A DNA stretch of 64,000 nucleotides from Salinilacustrithrix flava (GCA_024128875.1 JAMYFF010000001.1:558001-622000), one strand, 5' to 3'. Positions 44,450-53,428 are shown, counted from the stretch's first letter. Notes: generated by a model from the sequence alone, not told the origin. Numbers and translations are program-made.

Positions 44450-44608
44450 TCAGACGATCTTGCCCTCGCCCTCCTGGTTGGCGCCGCGCTCGGTGGACTC
44501 GCGGTACTCCTCCTCGATGTCCGGAGACTCCTCGGCGGCGCGCTCGGCGGCCTTCTCCTCGTCGGGGGTGGGCTCCTGGAGCTTGCTGGGGTCGTTGTTG
44601 TCCGGCAT
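44450..44608 (-). CDS. Small acidic hypothetical protein (52 residues)
   Basis: A textbook ribosome site (AGGAGG, six bases spacing) precedes an ATG at 44608. The product has 52 residues, is very rich in Glu/Asp (PTPDEEKAAERAAEESPDIE), and lacks hydrophobic segments, so it is likely disordered and cytoplasmic. It is too short for usual domain assignment. It shares a 129-bp region with the divergent channel gene, where a 14-bp palindrome is found. Function unknown; small acidic proteins of this type are sometimes stress-related. Confidence 0.7.
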   Translation of the reverse strand: MPDNNDPSKLQEPTPDEEKAAERAAEESPDIEEEYRESTERGANQEGEGKIV

Positions 44609-44699
44609 TCCGGCCTCCTGGATGTGTGTGGGGGCGAGAGCGATCGGCTCCCGCGCGGTCGATGGCGTCCCTACCCAGGTCCGGCTCGATGTGCCCCGA

Positions 44700-44713
44700 C
44701 ACGGGTACCCGTG
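44700..44713. promoter_or_regulatory. 14-bp palindrome upstream of the channel gene, possible operator
   Basis: CACGGGTACCCGTG is a perfect palindrome 25 bases upstream of the channel start and 92 bases from the start of the divergent small acidic gene. It is suitable for a dimeric repressor. No regulator is adjacent. Confidence 0.35.
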
Positions 44714-44737
44714 CCGCGATCGGGTTAGGGAGCTGGC

Positions 44738-45511
44738 ATGAACGATGCCGCTTCTCCTGCGCCGCGCCCGGTCGACCGGGCCGACGCCGAGGACCAGGCG
44801 GCACGCTCCCTCCTCGGGCCCGAGCCGGACGAGGAGATCAGCGCCCGGGAGCGGTTCGCGGCCGTCCTCGAGCGGCGCCTCGACCCGGTGATGGCGGTGC
44901 TGGCCGTGGCCTGGGGCGCGTTCGTCGCCTACGACCTCATCGCACCCGAGAGCCAGCGTCCCGTCCTCTCCCTCGTCAGCGACGTCGTGTGGGGCATCTT
45001 CCTGCTCGAGTTCGTGGCCAAGCTCGTCGTGTCCGGCCACCCGTTCCGGTTCCTGCGCCGCCGCTGGCCGTCGGTGTTCTTCCTGGCCGTGCCGCTCCTG
45101 CGCACCGCCCGGATCATCCCCGCCCTGCGCACCTTGCGGATCCTGCCCAGCGTCCGGGTGCTCGGGTCGTCGTACCGGGCCATCGGCACCGCCCGTGGGT
45201 TGCTCGGGGGCCGGCTGTCCTTCCTCGCCGTCACGACGGTGTCCGTGATCGTGGCCGGCGCCCAGCTCCTCTACCTCCTCGATGGCAGCGGGGAGAGCTT
45301 CGGCGAGACGCTGTGGTGGTCGGTGAACCTGGCCATCTCCGGCACCTACATGTTCGAGCCGACCACCATCCCGTCCCGCATCGTCTCGCTGCTGCTCAGC
45401 ATCTACGCCGTCGTCGTCTTCGCCTCCATGGCCGCCGCGCTCGGTGCCTTCTTCGTCGATCAGCGCGCCGAGTACGCCGCCGCCGAGGAGCGGGGCGAGA
45501 CCGACGGCTGA
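44738..45511 (+). CDS. Voltage-gated ion channel-like protein with atypical pore motif
   Basis: 257 residues with AGGGAG before the ATG. Helices S1-S3 lie at about 50-115, followed by an arginine-rich voltage-sensor S4 (RTARIIPALRTLRILPSVRV, about 122-141) in which basic residues recur every third position. Two further helices with a pore loop follow (about 160-245). The pore reads WWSVNLAISGTYMFEPTT instead of the potassium signature TVGYG, so ion selectivity cannot be assumed to be K+. Overall it fits the bacterial ion-transport (PF00520) family. It is divergent from the 52-residue acidic protein and 61 bases upstream of the His-rich membrane protein, possibly in one transcript. Confidence 0.85.
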   Translation: MNDAASPAPRPVDRADAEDQAARSLLGPEPDEEISARERFAAVLERRLDPVMAVLAVAWGAFVAYDLIAPESQRPVLSLVSDVVWGIFLLEFVAKLVVSGHPFRFLRRRWPSVFFLAVPLLRTARIIPALRTLRILPSVRVLGSSYRAIGTARGLLGGRLSFLAVTTVSVIVAGAQLLYLLDGSGESFGETLWWSVNLAISGTYMFEPTTIPSRIVSLLLSIYAVVVFASMAAALGAFFVDQRAEYAAAEERGETDG

Positions 45512-45572
45512 TCCTCGCCGACGACCCCCTACGCTGGCGGGGAGACACCCGTCACACCAGAGAGGGGCACGC

Positions 45573-46760
45573 ATGCCCTCCCCGTCCCACCCGGCCGCGG
45601 CCATCGCCGCCGCAGCATCGATCGCCGCCGGCCTGATCCACGCCGCTGCGGCCGGCTCGCACGCCGAGCTCGCCACCTTGTCGATGCTGTTCTCGATCAC
45701 CGCGGTCGCCCAGATCGGCTGGGGCGCCGCCGCGCTCGTCCGCCCGACCCCGCCGGTCATGGTCGCCGGGCTCGGCATCAACCTCGCGGCGTTCGGTGCC
45801 TGGCTGACCAGCCGAACGGTGGGCCTGTCCGCCGTCGAGGGCCTCGAAGCCGGCCAGAGCATCGGCTTCCAGGATGGCCTCGCGGCCGGCTTCGCCCTCC
45901 TCGCCCTGGTGGCCACGACGGTCGCCGTCGCTGACATCGCCATGCCGCGCCTCGGCCAGGCCGCGGTGCCGGCGATCATCGCCCTGCTCGCCTTCGCCAC
46001 GATCCCGGCCATGGCCCAGCCCCACGACCACGACAGCCACGACCACGACGACGACGTGGCGTTGGCCGCCGGCGAGGTCGCCTCCGCCGGCGACGGCCAG
46101 GACGACGACCACCCCCACGACGACTCCCACGACCACGGCGACGACGACCACCACGGGACGACCGATGCCGGCGACGCCGAACCGGAGGCACCCGCCCCCA
46201 CCTCGGAGGAGCTCGGCTACCCGGCCAGCTTCGCCTCGTTCCTCGACGATGCTCCCACCCCCGAGGCCCGTGAGCGGGCCGAGCAGCTGCTGGTCGAGAC
46301 CACCGAGGCGATGCAGGCCTTCCCCGACGAGGCCGCAGTGCAGGCGGCCGGGTTCACGTCCATCGGCGACGGCGCGACCGGCTACGAGCACTACATCAAC
46401 GTCCAGCGCATCATCGACCCCCGGGTGCTCGACCCCGACGACATCGAGTCGATCGTGCTCAAGGTGAACCCCGACGGCACCAAGGAGGTGGCCTCGGCCA
46501 TGTACCTGCTGCCGTTCGGGACGACGATGGCCGACGCCCCCGACATCGCCGGCGACCTGACCCCGTGGCACGACCACCAGAACCTGTGCTGGGACGGCGC
46601 TCGCGTCGTGGGCACCACCGACGCCACCGGCTCCTGCGCCCGGGGCGAGTTCCGACCGACCCAGCCCATGCTCCACGTCTGGGTGGACGAGCACCCCTGC
46701 GGTCCCTTCGCCGGCATCGAGGGCTCCCACGGGTCGGGCTGCGACGACCACGACCACTGA
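45573..46760 (+). CDS. His-rich membrane protein with conserved extracytoplasmic domain
   Basis: 395 residues from the ATG at 45573 (GAGGGGC upstream). Four or five hydrophobic helices occupy residues about 5-150. A metal-binding-like stretch follows, rich in His and Asp (PHDHDSHDHDDDVALAAG, HPHDDSHDHGDDDHHG). The C-terminal 190 residues are soluble: YEHYINVQRIIDPRVLDPDD, SAMYLLPFGTTM, PWHDHQNLCWDG and CARGEFRPTQPMLHVWV. This domain contains conserved His/Cys positions and occurs in actinobacterial membrane proteins of unknown role. Binding of Zn, Ni or Cu is inferred from the His clusters. It sits between the channel and an acyl-CoA dehydrogenase. Confidence 0.75.
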   Translation: MPSPSHPAAAIAAAASIAAGLIHAAAAGSHAELATLSMLFSITAVAQIGWGAAALVRPTPPVMVAGLGINLAAFGAWLTSRTVGLSAVEGLEAGQSIGFQDGLAAGFALLALVATTVAVADIAMPRLGQAAVPAIIALLAFATIPAMAQPHDHDSHDHDDDVALAAGEVASAGDGQDDDHPHDDSHDHGDDDHHGTTDAGDAEPEAPAPTSEELGYPASFASFLDDAPTPEARERAEQLLVETTEAMQAFPDEAAVQAAGFTSIGDGATGYEHYINVQRIIDPRVLDPDDIESIVLKVNPDGTKEVASAMYLLPFGTTMADAPDIAGDLTPWHDHQNLCWDGARVVGTTDATGSCARGEFRPTQPMLHVWVDEHPCGPFAGIEGSHGSGCDDHDH

Positions 46761-46815
46761 TCCGGCCTGCCCCGGCCTGCCCCGGCCTGACCGGCATGTG
46801 GAAGGCTCGGCGACG

Positions 46816-47964
46816 ATGAGCACGGTGTCGAGCCCCTTCTACGACGACGACCACCACGCCTACCGGGAGGTGGTGCGCGCCTTCACCGAGAACGAGATCG
46901 CGCCCCACGTCCACGAGTGGGATCTGGCCGGTGAGGTGCCCCGCGACCTGTACGTGAAGGCCGGGGCGATCGGCCTGTTCGGGGACGGGTTCCAGGAGGA
47001 GTACGGCGGACACGGCCAGCGCGACGCCCTCATGCGCCTCGTGCTCATGGAGGAGCTGTGCATGGCCGGCTCCGGCGGCGTGGTCGCTGCCCTGTTCTCC
47101 AACTACATCGGCCTGCCGCCCATCCAGCGCTTCGGGTCCGAGGAGATGAAGGCCCGGGTCATCGCCCCGTGCATGAGCGGCGAGAAGATCGCGGCCCTCG
47201 CCATCACCGAGCCCTCGGGCGGGTCCGACGTGGCCCGGATCAAGACGACCGCCCGGCGGGAGGGCGACGAGTTCGTGGTGAACGGCTCCAAGACCTTCAT
47301 CACCTCGGGGATGCGGGCGGACTTCTTCGCCACGGCCGTGCGCACCGGCGGCGAGGGCCCGGCCGGCATCTCGATGATGCTCATCGAGGGCGACCGTCCC
47401 GGCGTCGATCGCACCAAGCTCGACAAGATGGGCTGGCTCGCCTCGGACACCGCCACCCTCTACTTCGACGACGTGCGGGTGCCGGAGGAGAACCTCATCA
47501 CCGAGGAGAACGCCGGCTTCTCCGCCATCGTCAACAACTTCAACGCCGAGCGCATCGACCTGGCCGTGCAGTCCACCGCCTTCAGCCGGGTGTGCTTCGA
47601 CGAGGCCGTGGGCTGGGCCCGCGAGCGGGAGACCTTCGGCAAGCGCCTCGCCGACCACCAGGTGATCCGCCACAAGCTGGCCGAGATGGACCGCATGATC
47701 AACGCGTCGAAGGCGTGGCTGGAGCTGCTGTCGTGGCGGCTCAACCAGGGCGACAACCCGGTGGCCGAGATCGCGGAGGCCAAGGTGAACGCCACCCTGT
47801 GCTTCGAGCAGTGCGCGCGCGAGGCGGCCCAGATCCTCGGCGGCGCCAGCTACCTGCGGGGCGACACCGTCGAGCGTCTCTACCGCGAGGTGCGGGTCCA
47901 GGCCATCGGCGGCGGCTCCGAGGAGATCATGCGCGACCTCGCGTCGCGCCAACTCGGCATCTGA
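46816..47964 (+). CDS. Acyl-CoA dehydrogenase
   Basis: 382 residues. GGAAGG lies about ten bases before the ATG at 46816. It shows the normal family order: helical N-terminus (FTENEIAPHVHEWD), ALAITEPSGGSDVARIKT for FAD and substrate binding, VNGSKTFITSGM, and C-terminal ARERETFGKRLADHQVIRH and QAIGGGSEEIMRDL. Near the C-terminus GGGSEE replaces the usual EGT, so the catalytic base is probably the Glu in NNFNAERIDLA, as in long-chain and isovaleryl-CoA dehydrogenases. It catalyses alpha,beta-desaturation of acyl-CoA with FAD and electron-transfer flavoprotein. The gene converges with WS/DGAT; a role in fatty acid breakdown is likely, chain length unknown. Confidence 0.92.
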   Translation: MSTVSSPFYDDDHHAYREVVRAFTENEIAPHVHEWDLAGEVPRDLYVKAGAIGLFGDGFQEEYGGHGQRDALMRLVLMEELCMAGSGGVVAALFSNYIGLPPIQRFGSEEMKARVIAPCMSGEKIAALAITEPSGGSDVARIKTTARREGDEFVVNGSKTFITSGMRADFFATAVRTGGEGPAGISMMLIEGDRPGVDRTKLDKMGWLASDTATLYFDDVRVPEENLITEENAGFSAIVNNFNAERIDLAVQSTAFSRVCFDEAVGWARERETFGKRLADHQVIRHKLAEMDRMINASKAWLELLSWRLNQGDNPVAEIAEAKVNATLCFEQCAREAAQILGGASYLRGDTVERLYREVRVQAIGGGSEEIMRDLASRQLGI

Positions 47965-47991
47965 GCGCTACACCAGCACTGCCAGTTTCCC

Positions 47992-49383
47992 TCAGCGGCC
48001 GACCTCGATGAGGGTGTCGAAGGCGGCGACGAGGTGGTCGCGGAGGCCGGCGGGGTCGTCGATGGCGCCGGCGTCCACGACCAGACCCATGTCGAGGCCG
48101 CCGTTGTAGCTGAGCGTGCTGAGGTTGAACGCCGTGCCCGAGATCGGGCCCATGGGCAGGACGGCCTCGCAGCGGCCGCCGGCGATGTAGAGCTCCACCG
48201 GCGCGGCGCGCACGTTGGACACGGTGAAGTCCACGGTGGCGGCGGCGTCCTTGGCGAAGGACGTCAGCACCGAGGTCGGCAGCAGGTTCACGACCATGGC
48301 CAGCTGGCCGATCAGGTCCATGGAGCCGCCGCCCTTCACCGCGGCCAGCGCCTCGTGGACCACGGCGAAGGCCTCGATGGGATCGTCGGGCACCCGCAGA
48401 TCGGTGGTGGTGATGGCGAAGGCGTTGCCGCCGGCGGTGCCGCCCTTGCGGGTGCTGACCGGCATGGCGGCGCGGAGCAGGTCGGGGCGGACGCCGCGCT
48501 CGTGGTGGTAGGCGGCAGCGCCGGCGAGGGCGCCGGCGACGAACACGTCGTTGATCGTCCCGCCGAGCACCCGGCCGGCCTGCTTCACGTCGGCGAGGGG
48601 CACGTGCAGGGATCCGAACCAGCGCTTCAGCGTGCGCGGCTTCCACAGCGGCGAGCCGACGGTGCGGCCCTCCTCGTGCGAGGGGCGCAGCGACCGGTCG
48701 ATCTCCTTGACGGCCCGGCCCAGGCCCTGGGCGGTGCCGAGCGGGTTGCCGACCACCGAGCCGGTGACCCGGCGGGCGAGGCCGCCGACCCGGCGCACGT
48801 TGTGGCCCACGACCTCCATGGCGCTCTCGGCGAAGCCGTCGCCGTCGCCGACGGGGGCAGGCACGTCGGGTGGGTCGGGTTCGTTCGGGTCGCGCTCGAG
48901 GTCCACGAACTGCTCGGCGAGGCGCACCCCGCCCTCGCCGTCGGTGATGGTGTGGTGCATCTTCTGGAAGAGCGCGGCCCGACCGTCGGCCAGGCCCTCG
49001 ATGACGATGAACTGCCACAGCGGTCGGGTGCGGTCGAAGGGCTCCTGCAGCAACCGGATGGCCAGCTCGTGCAGGTCGGCGTCGGCGCCCGGCGAGGGCA
49101 CGGCGATGCGCCACACGTGCCGGTCGAGGTCGAACTCCGGGTCGTCCACCCACGCGGGCGGGCTCAGGCGACCGACGCTGGCGACGACGTGCTGGCGCAG
49201 GCGCGGCACGGCCACGACGGCCCGGGCGAGGCGGGCGCGCAGGCGCTCCAGCGACGGCGGTCGGTCGAGGATCGTGAGGCTCGCGAACCAGGAGCTGAGC
49301 GCAGGGTCCTTCTCGAGGTTCCACATGAGCGCCTCGTTGTCGCTCATGTGACGCTCGAAGTGCTGCTCCCGGGGACGGGCCAT
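47992..49383 (-). CDS. Wax ester synthase / diacylglycerol acyltransferase (WS/DGAT)
   Basis: 463 residues. The active motif HHTITDG starts near residue 142, in the setting KMHHTITDGEGG. Family blocks PLWQFIVIEGL and RLRQHV precede it, and NDVFVAGALAGAAAYH, PVSTRKGG and FTVSNVRAAPVELYIAG follow. Enzymes of this type make triacylglycerol or wax esters from acyl-CoA at the inner face of the membrane and are the main storage-lipid synthases of actinobacteria. The ATG at 49383 is used; Met13 (MSDNEALMW) is a possible shorter start. It is divergent from the amylosucrase-like gene with 34 bases between start codons, so the promoters must overlap. Confidence 0.93.
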   Translation of the reverse strand: MARPREQHFERHMSDNEALMWNLEKDPALSSWFASLTILDRPPSLERLRARLARAVVAVPRLRQHVVASVGRLSPPAWVDDPEFDLDRHVWRIAVPSPGADADLHELAIRLLQEPFDRTRPLWQFIVIEGLADGRAALFQKMHHTITDGEGGVRLAEQFVDLERDPNEPDPPDVPAPVGDGDGFAESAMEVVGHNVRRVGGLARRVTGSVVGNPLGTAQGLGRAVKEIDRSLRPSHEEGRTVGSPLWKPRTLKRWFGSLHVPLADVKQAGRVLGGTINDVFVAGALAGAAAYHHERGVRPDLLRAAMPVSTRKGGTAGGNAFAITTTDLRVPDDPIEAFAVVHEALAAVKGGGSMDLIGQLAMVVNLLPTSVLTSFAKDAAATVDFTVSNVRAAPVELYIAGGRCEAVLPMGPISGTAFNLSTLSYNGGLDMGLVVDAGAIDDPAGLRDHLVAAFDTLIEVGR

Positions 49384-49417
49384 CCTGGCGAGCGTACCCC
49401 TGTACGTTGCCTCGTCG

Positions 49418-51391
49418 GTGAGCGTCCGAGGCAGCCAGCGACGGAACCACGTGCGCGCGTGGTGGCGAGACGCCCGTGCCGGCGTGGTGGCCGAGGCCGT
49501 CGACGTCCTCGGCGTGGCCGACGGCCAGACGTTCGGCGCCCGGGCGGACGTCGTGATCGACGAGCTGCACGAGGCCGTCGACGACGTCTACGGCGCGCGG
49601 GGTCACGACCCGGACGCCCTCGTCCTGCGCCTGCTCTCGCTGGCCCTCGCCACCGCCGAGCAGCGGTCGGCGTCGCTGCGCATCCTCGACCACCGCCGCG
49701 AGATCGACCCGCACTGGTTCCTGCGTGCCCGCCAGGTCGGCTACGTCGCCTACACCGACCGCTTCGCCGGGACCCTGCGCGGCGTCATCGACCGGCTCGA
49801 CCACCTCGAGGAGCTCGGCATCACCCACCTCCACCTCATGCCGCTGCTGCGCCCGCGGGAGGGGGAGAACGACGGCGGCTACGCGGTGGCCGACTACGGC
49901 GCCATCGACCCGCGCCTCGGCGACATGGCCGACCTCGAGGCTCTCGCCGGCGAGCTGCACGACCGGGACATGGCGCTGTGCATCGACCTGGTGGTCAACC
50001 ACACCGCGGCCGAGCACCCGTGGGCCCAGGCGGCGCGGGCCGGCGACCCCACCCACCGCCGCTACTACCGGATCTTCCCGGATCGCACCGAGCCCGACCA
50101 GTACGAGGCGACCATGCGGGAGGTGTTCCCGGAGATGGCGCCCGGCAGCTTCACCCACGTCGAGGGCCTCGGCTGGGTCTGGACCACGTTCCGCGAGTGG
50201 CAGTGGGACCTCGACTACGAGAACCCCGACGTCCTCGCCTCGATGTGCGCGGTGATGGGCGACCTCGCCAACCGCGGCGTCGACGTGTTCCGCCTCGACG
50301 CCGTGCCCTTCCTGTGGAAGCAGAAGGGCACCGACTGCGAGAACCTCCCCCAGGCCCACCGGATCGTGCAGATCCTGCGCAACGTGCTGCGCATCTCGGC
50401 CCCGGGCACGATCTGCAAGGCCGAGGCGATCGTGTCGCCCGACGAGCTGGTGCAGTACCTCGGCGGCCACGACCCCGAGGTCCGGGAGTGCGAGCTCGCC
50501 TACCACAACCAGCTCATGGTCATGCTGTGGTCGTCGCTGGCGGCCCGCGACGCCCAGCTGATGACCCGGTCGCTCGAGCGCATGCGGCAACCCCCGGACG
50601 GCACGGGATGGGTCACCTACGTGCGCTGCCACGACGACATCGGCTGGGCGGTGAGCGACGAGGACGCCGCCGCGGTCGGGTGGAACGGCTTCGAGCACCG
50701 GGCCTTCCTCAACCGCTACTACTCGGGCGAGCACCCGGGGAGCTGGGCCCAGGGGGTGAAGTTCCAGGAGAACCCGCTCACGCTCGACGCGCGCATCTCG
50801 GGCACCACCGCCGCCCTCTGCGGGATCGACCAGGCCCGGGAGCGCCAGGACCCCGTCGCCCTCGGCGCCGCGATCCGCCGGTTCCTCCTCCTCCACGCCG
50901 TGATCATCGGGTGGGGCGGCTCGATCCCGGTGCTGTACATGGGCGACGAGATCGCCCTGGCCAACGACCGCTCGTTCGCCGACGACCCCGACCACGCCGA
51001 CGACAACCGCTGGATCCACCGACCACCGATGGACTGGGAGGCCGCGGCCCGACGCCACGATGCCGGGTCGGTGGAGGGACGGGTCTACGCCGGGCTGCGC
51101 GAGCAGATCCAGGCGCGGCGCGACCTGCCGGTCATGCGCGCCGGCGGCACCACGTCGGCGCGGTGGACCGGGCACCCCTCGGTGTTCGCCTGGCGGCGCA
51201 CGCATCCCCGGCACCTGCCGTTCCTCGGGCTGGCTGCGTTCAGCGACGAGCCCACGAGCGTGCCGCTGCCCGTCGCCGTCGACGCGGGCCTCCACGATCC
51301 GGTGCCGGTCCTCGCGTCGGACGGCAACGTGCGCATCGACGACGGCCGGATCCACCTGCCGGCCTGGGGCTGGGTCTGGCTGTCGGACTGA
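49418..51391 (+). CDS. GH13 glucosidase, amylosucrase-like
   Basis: 657 residues. A helical N-terminal part (about 1-100) precedes a (beta/alpha)8 barrel of glycoside hydrolase family 13. The catalytic set is visible: Asp294 nucleophile in DVFRLDAVPF, Glu336 acid/base in ICKAEAIV and Asp406/407 in RCHDDIGW. Conserved region I is LVVNHTAAEHPW. The long C-terminal domain and HLHLMPLLRPREGENDGGY match the amylosucrase/GH13_4 group, which transfers glucose from sucrose to glucans; some relatives hydrolyse sucrose or make trehalulose. The GTG start has no clear ribosome site. No signal peptide is present, so it acts in the cytoplasm, possibly on sucrose or glycogen. Confidence 0.9.
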   Translation: MSVRGSQRRNHVRAWWRDARAGVVAEAVDVLGVADGQTFGARADVVIDELHEAVDDVYGARGHDPDALVLRLLSLALATAEQRSASLRILDHRREIDPHWFLRARQVGYVAYTDRFAGTLRGVIDRLDHLEELGITHLHLMPLLRPREGENDGGYAVADYGAIDPRLGDMADLEALAGELHDRDMALCIDLVVNHTAAEHPWAQAARAGDPTHRRYYRIFPDRTEPDQYEATMREVFPEMAPGSFTHVEGLGWVWTTFREWQWDLDYENPDVLASMCAVMGDLANRGVDVFRLDAVPFLWKQKGTDCENLPQAHRIVQILRNVLRISAPGTICKAEAIVSPDELVQYLGGHDPEVRECELAYHNQLMVMLWSSLAARDAQLMTRSLERMRQPPDGTGWVTYVRCHDDIGWAVSDEDAAAVGWNGFEHRAFLNRYYSGEHPGSWAQGVKFQENPLTLDARISGTTAALCGIDQARERQDPVALGAAIRRFLLLHAVIIGWGGSIPVLYMGDEIALANDRSFADDPDHADDNRWIHRPPMDWEAAARRHDAGSVEGRVYAGLREQIQARRDLPVMRAGGTTSARWTGHPSVFAWRRTHPRHLPFLGLAAFSDEPTSVPLPVAVDAGLHDPVPVLASDGNVRIDDGRIHLPAWGWVWLSD

Positions 51392-51394
51392 CCG

Positions 51395-52951
51395 TCAGCC
51401 GCCGTCGACGATCGAGTAGAGGGCGCCGCCCCGCGTGCCGATCATGATGCGGCCGTCCCAGACCGTCGGGGTGGCCTCGATGCAGCCATCCAGGTCGAGC
51501 GACCACAGCTCGGTCGCTTCGGCGCCGCCGGGCTGCAGCTCGAAGGCGTGGAACGTGCCGGCGCAGTCGCCGAGGAGGAGGACGCCGTCGACGACGGTCG
51601 GCGAACCCCACAGGGGCCCGGGCAGCCGCTTGGACCACAGCTCCACGCCCGTGGCCGCCGAGACCGCCGCCAACCGCCCGCCGTTCGTGCCGACGTAGAC
51701 CACGCCGTCCACGACGGCCGGCGTGCCCCAGATCCCGCCGGGTCGGACCTCGTTGTCGAACCAGGACCACACGAGCGGGTCCTCGCCGGCGGCCACGTCT
51801 GCGGTGGGGTCCAGCTTCACCAGCTGGCCGACGGCGTCGGAGCGCTCGGCGGTGGCCGCCCGCTCGTACTCGGCCGCGACGTAGAGCATGCCCTCGGCGT
51901 CGGCGACGATCGACGCGTCCGTGTCGTCGCCCATCCAGTACCGGAACGTGCGTGTCGGCGTGACCCCGTCGGCCAGGCCGGAGATGTCGTAGCCCTGGAC
52001 GAGGCCGCCGGAGTTCGTGAAGTAGACGGTGCTGCCCACGACGGTGGGCGACACCTCGATCGACACCGTCTGGTCGCCGATCGAGTCGAGCAGCTCCTGG
52101 TCCCACCCCGCCACGTCGAAGACGATCTCGGGGGCCACGGTGACCGACCCGTCGGCGGCCGTGCCCCGGTTGAGCGCCACGATCACGAAGCGGCTGTTCT
52201 CCCCGCCGACGAAGAGGTGGTCGTCGATGACGATGCCGGAGCTGTCCCAGTCGTCGTTCCACAGGATCGGCGAGAAGTCGTCCGCCGCCATCGACCACAG
52301 CTCGACGGCCTCGTCGCCCTCGATCGACAGGATGCGGTAGTGGTCGTCGCGGGAACCGGTGTAGACGAGCGGGTACCCGTCGGGGTCGACGGTGACCGAG
52401 CCCTTGATGAGGTCGCCGGTGGGGAACGGGGGCAGGATGCGCTCGCCGGTGTCGGCGTCGAGGAAGTGGACGGCGCCGTCGTAGGCGCCGAACACGAGCC
52501 AGGTGCGGCTGGTGCCGTCGGCGGCCTCGCGCTCGAACACGGCGGGCTGGCCGGTCCAGCCCATGCCGCACCACACCTTGGTCTCGCCGAGGTTCGTGGA
52601 CTCCCCGCACAGCCCGCCCTCGGCCGGGTAGCGGTAGTCGATGACGGGGTCGGTCGGGACCGGTCCCCGGCCGTGGAAGGACCGGGTCGGGTTGCCGCGG
52701 AACGTCAGCACGCCCTCGACGGTGGCCCCGGGGTAGGGCTCGCCGGCGAGCGCGGGGTTCGACCAGCCCTCGAACGGCGGCAGCGTCGTGGTCGTCTCCG
52801 CCGGCGGCTCCTCCTCGTCGGGCTCCGCGGTCTCCTCCGACGCGGCCGCCGGTCCGACGTCCGGGTCACCCCTGTCGTCGATCCACCAGGTCACCGCGAT
52901 GACCAGAAGGCTGAGCACCGCCACCGGCGCCAGCGGGATCCGTCGGAACAC
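51395..52951 (-). CDS. Membrane-anchored PQQ-type beta-propeller protein
   Basis: 518 residues from the GTG at 52951. One N-terminal helix (LAPVAVLSLLVIAVTWWI) anchors the protein outside the membrane, followed by an Asp/Glu/Thr/Pro linker. The rest is a beta-propeller with repeats such as TPAVVDGVVYVGTNGGRLAA, GSPTVVDGVLLLGD and ATPTVWDGRIMIGTRGGALY. Alternating AVSAATGVELWSKRL strands are typical of PQQ-like repeats. No quinoprotein dehydrogenase active-site residues (disulfide, Asp-Thr) are obvious, so it is probably a scaffold or binding propeller. The frame is open further upstream, but that would overlap the divergent thioesterase; the start codons are 30 bases apart. It converges with the amylosucrase-like gene. 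Confidence 0.85.
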   Translation of the reverse strand: MFRRIPLAPVAVLSLLVIAVTWWIDDRGDPDVGPAAASEETAEPDEEEPPAETTTTLPPFEGWSNPALAGEPYPGATVEGVLTFRGNPTRSFHGRGPVPTDPVIDYRYPAEGGLCGESTNLGETKVWCGMGWTGQPAVFEREAADGTSRTWLVFGAYDGAVHFLDADTGERILPPFPTGDLIKGSVTVDPDGYPLVYTGSRDDHYRILSIEGDEAVELWSMAADDFSPILWNDDWDSSGIVIDDHLFVGGENSRFVIVALNRGTAADGSVTVAPEIVFDVAGWDQELLDSIGDQTVSIEVSPTVVGSTVYFTNSGGLVQGYDISGLADGVTPTRTFRYWMGDDTDASIVADAEGMLYVAAEYERAATAERSDAVGQLVKLDPTADVAAGEDPLVWSWFDNEVRPGGIWGTPAVVDGVVYVGTNGGRLAAVSAATGVELWSKRLPGPLWGSPTVVDGVLLLGDCAGTFHAFELQPGGAEATELWSLDLDGCIEATPTVWDGRIMIGTRGGALYSIVDGG

Positions 52952-52981
52952 CGGCGGAGTGTACGACCGCGTAGGTTCCCG

Positions 52982-53428
52982 ATGGTGCGCGCCGACCGCT
53001 TCGAACCCCTGCCCGACGACGTCCTCGACCGGTGGTCGACCTTCGGCCGCTGGCCCGACCGCCAGTACTTCCCCGGGTTGCTCGGCCTCGAGATCGAGGA
53101 GCTGAAGGCGGACTACTGCCGCATGCGCCTGCCCTTCCGTCCCGAGCACGAGCAACCGGCCGGCGTGGTGCACGGGGGCGCGCTCGCCACGCTCATGGAC
53201 ACCGTGGTCGTGCCCGCCATCGGGTCGGCGTACGGGCCCGAGACCCAGTACATGACCCTCACCATGAACCTGAGCTACATCGGTGCGGTCCGGGAGGCGG
53301 ACGTGGTCGCCGAAGGCTGGGTCACCCGTCGGGGTCGTTCCACCGTGTTCTGCCGGGCCGAGGCGATGTGCGAGGACCGGCTCGTCATGGAGGGATCGCT
53401 CATCTACGCGGTGCGTGAGCCCCGGTAG
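52982..53428 (+). CDS. PaaI-family hotdog thioesterase
   Basis: 148 residues from the ATG at 52982. The hotdog helix motif GVVHGGALATLMDTV is complete. Residues that usually position the thioester (HGG and Asp of MDT) are present, followed by strand YMTLTMNLSYIGAV and VVAEGWVTRRGRST. Such enzymes hydrolyse acyl-CoA, often aromatic or short-chain. The leader between this gene and the propeller gene is very short. It is followed after nine bases by the MgtE-like gene and may be the first gene of a run reaching 56645. Confidence 0.9.
   Translation: MVRADRFEPLPDDVLDRWSTFGRWPDRQYFPGLLGLEIEELKADYCRMRLPFRPEHEQPAGVVHGGALATLMDTVVVPAIGSAYGPETQYMTLTMNLSYIGAVREADVVAEGWVTRRGRSTVFCRAEAMCEDRLVMEGSLIYAVREPR

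Noticed and set aside
46020..46160. CACGACCAC-rich repeats, considered as a DNA repeat array.
   Set aside because: They are the codons of the His/Asp-rich loop of a membrane protein and are not regular in length.
51548..52981. Plus-strand frame upstream of the thioesterase, considered as an N-terminal extension.
   Set aside because: It is antisense to the beta-propeller gene; the thioesterase is complete from the ATG at 52982.
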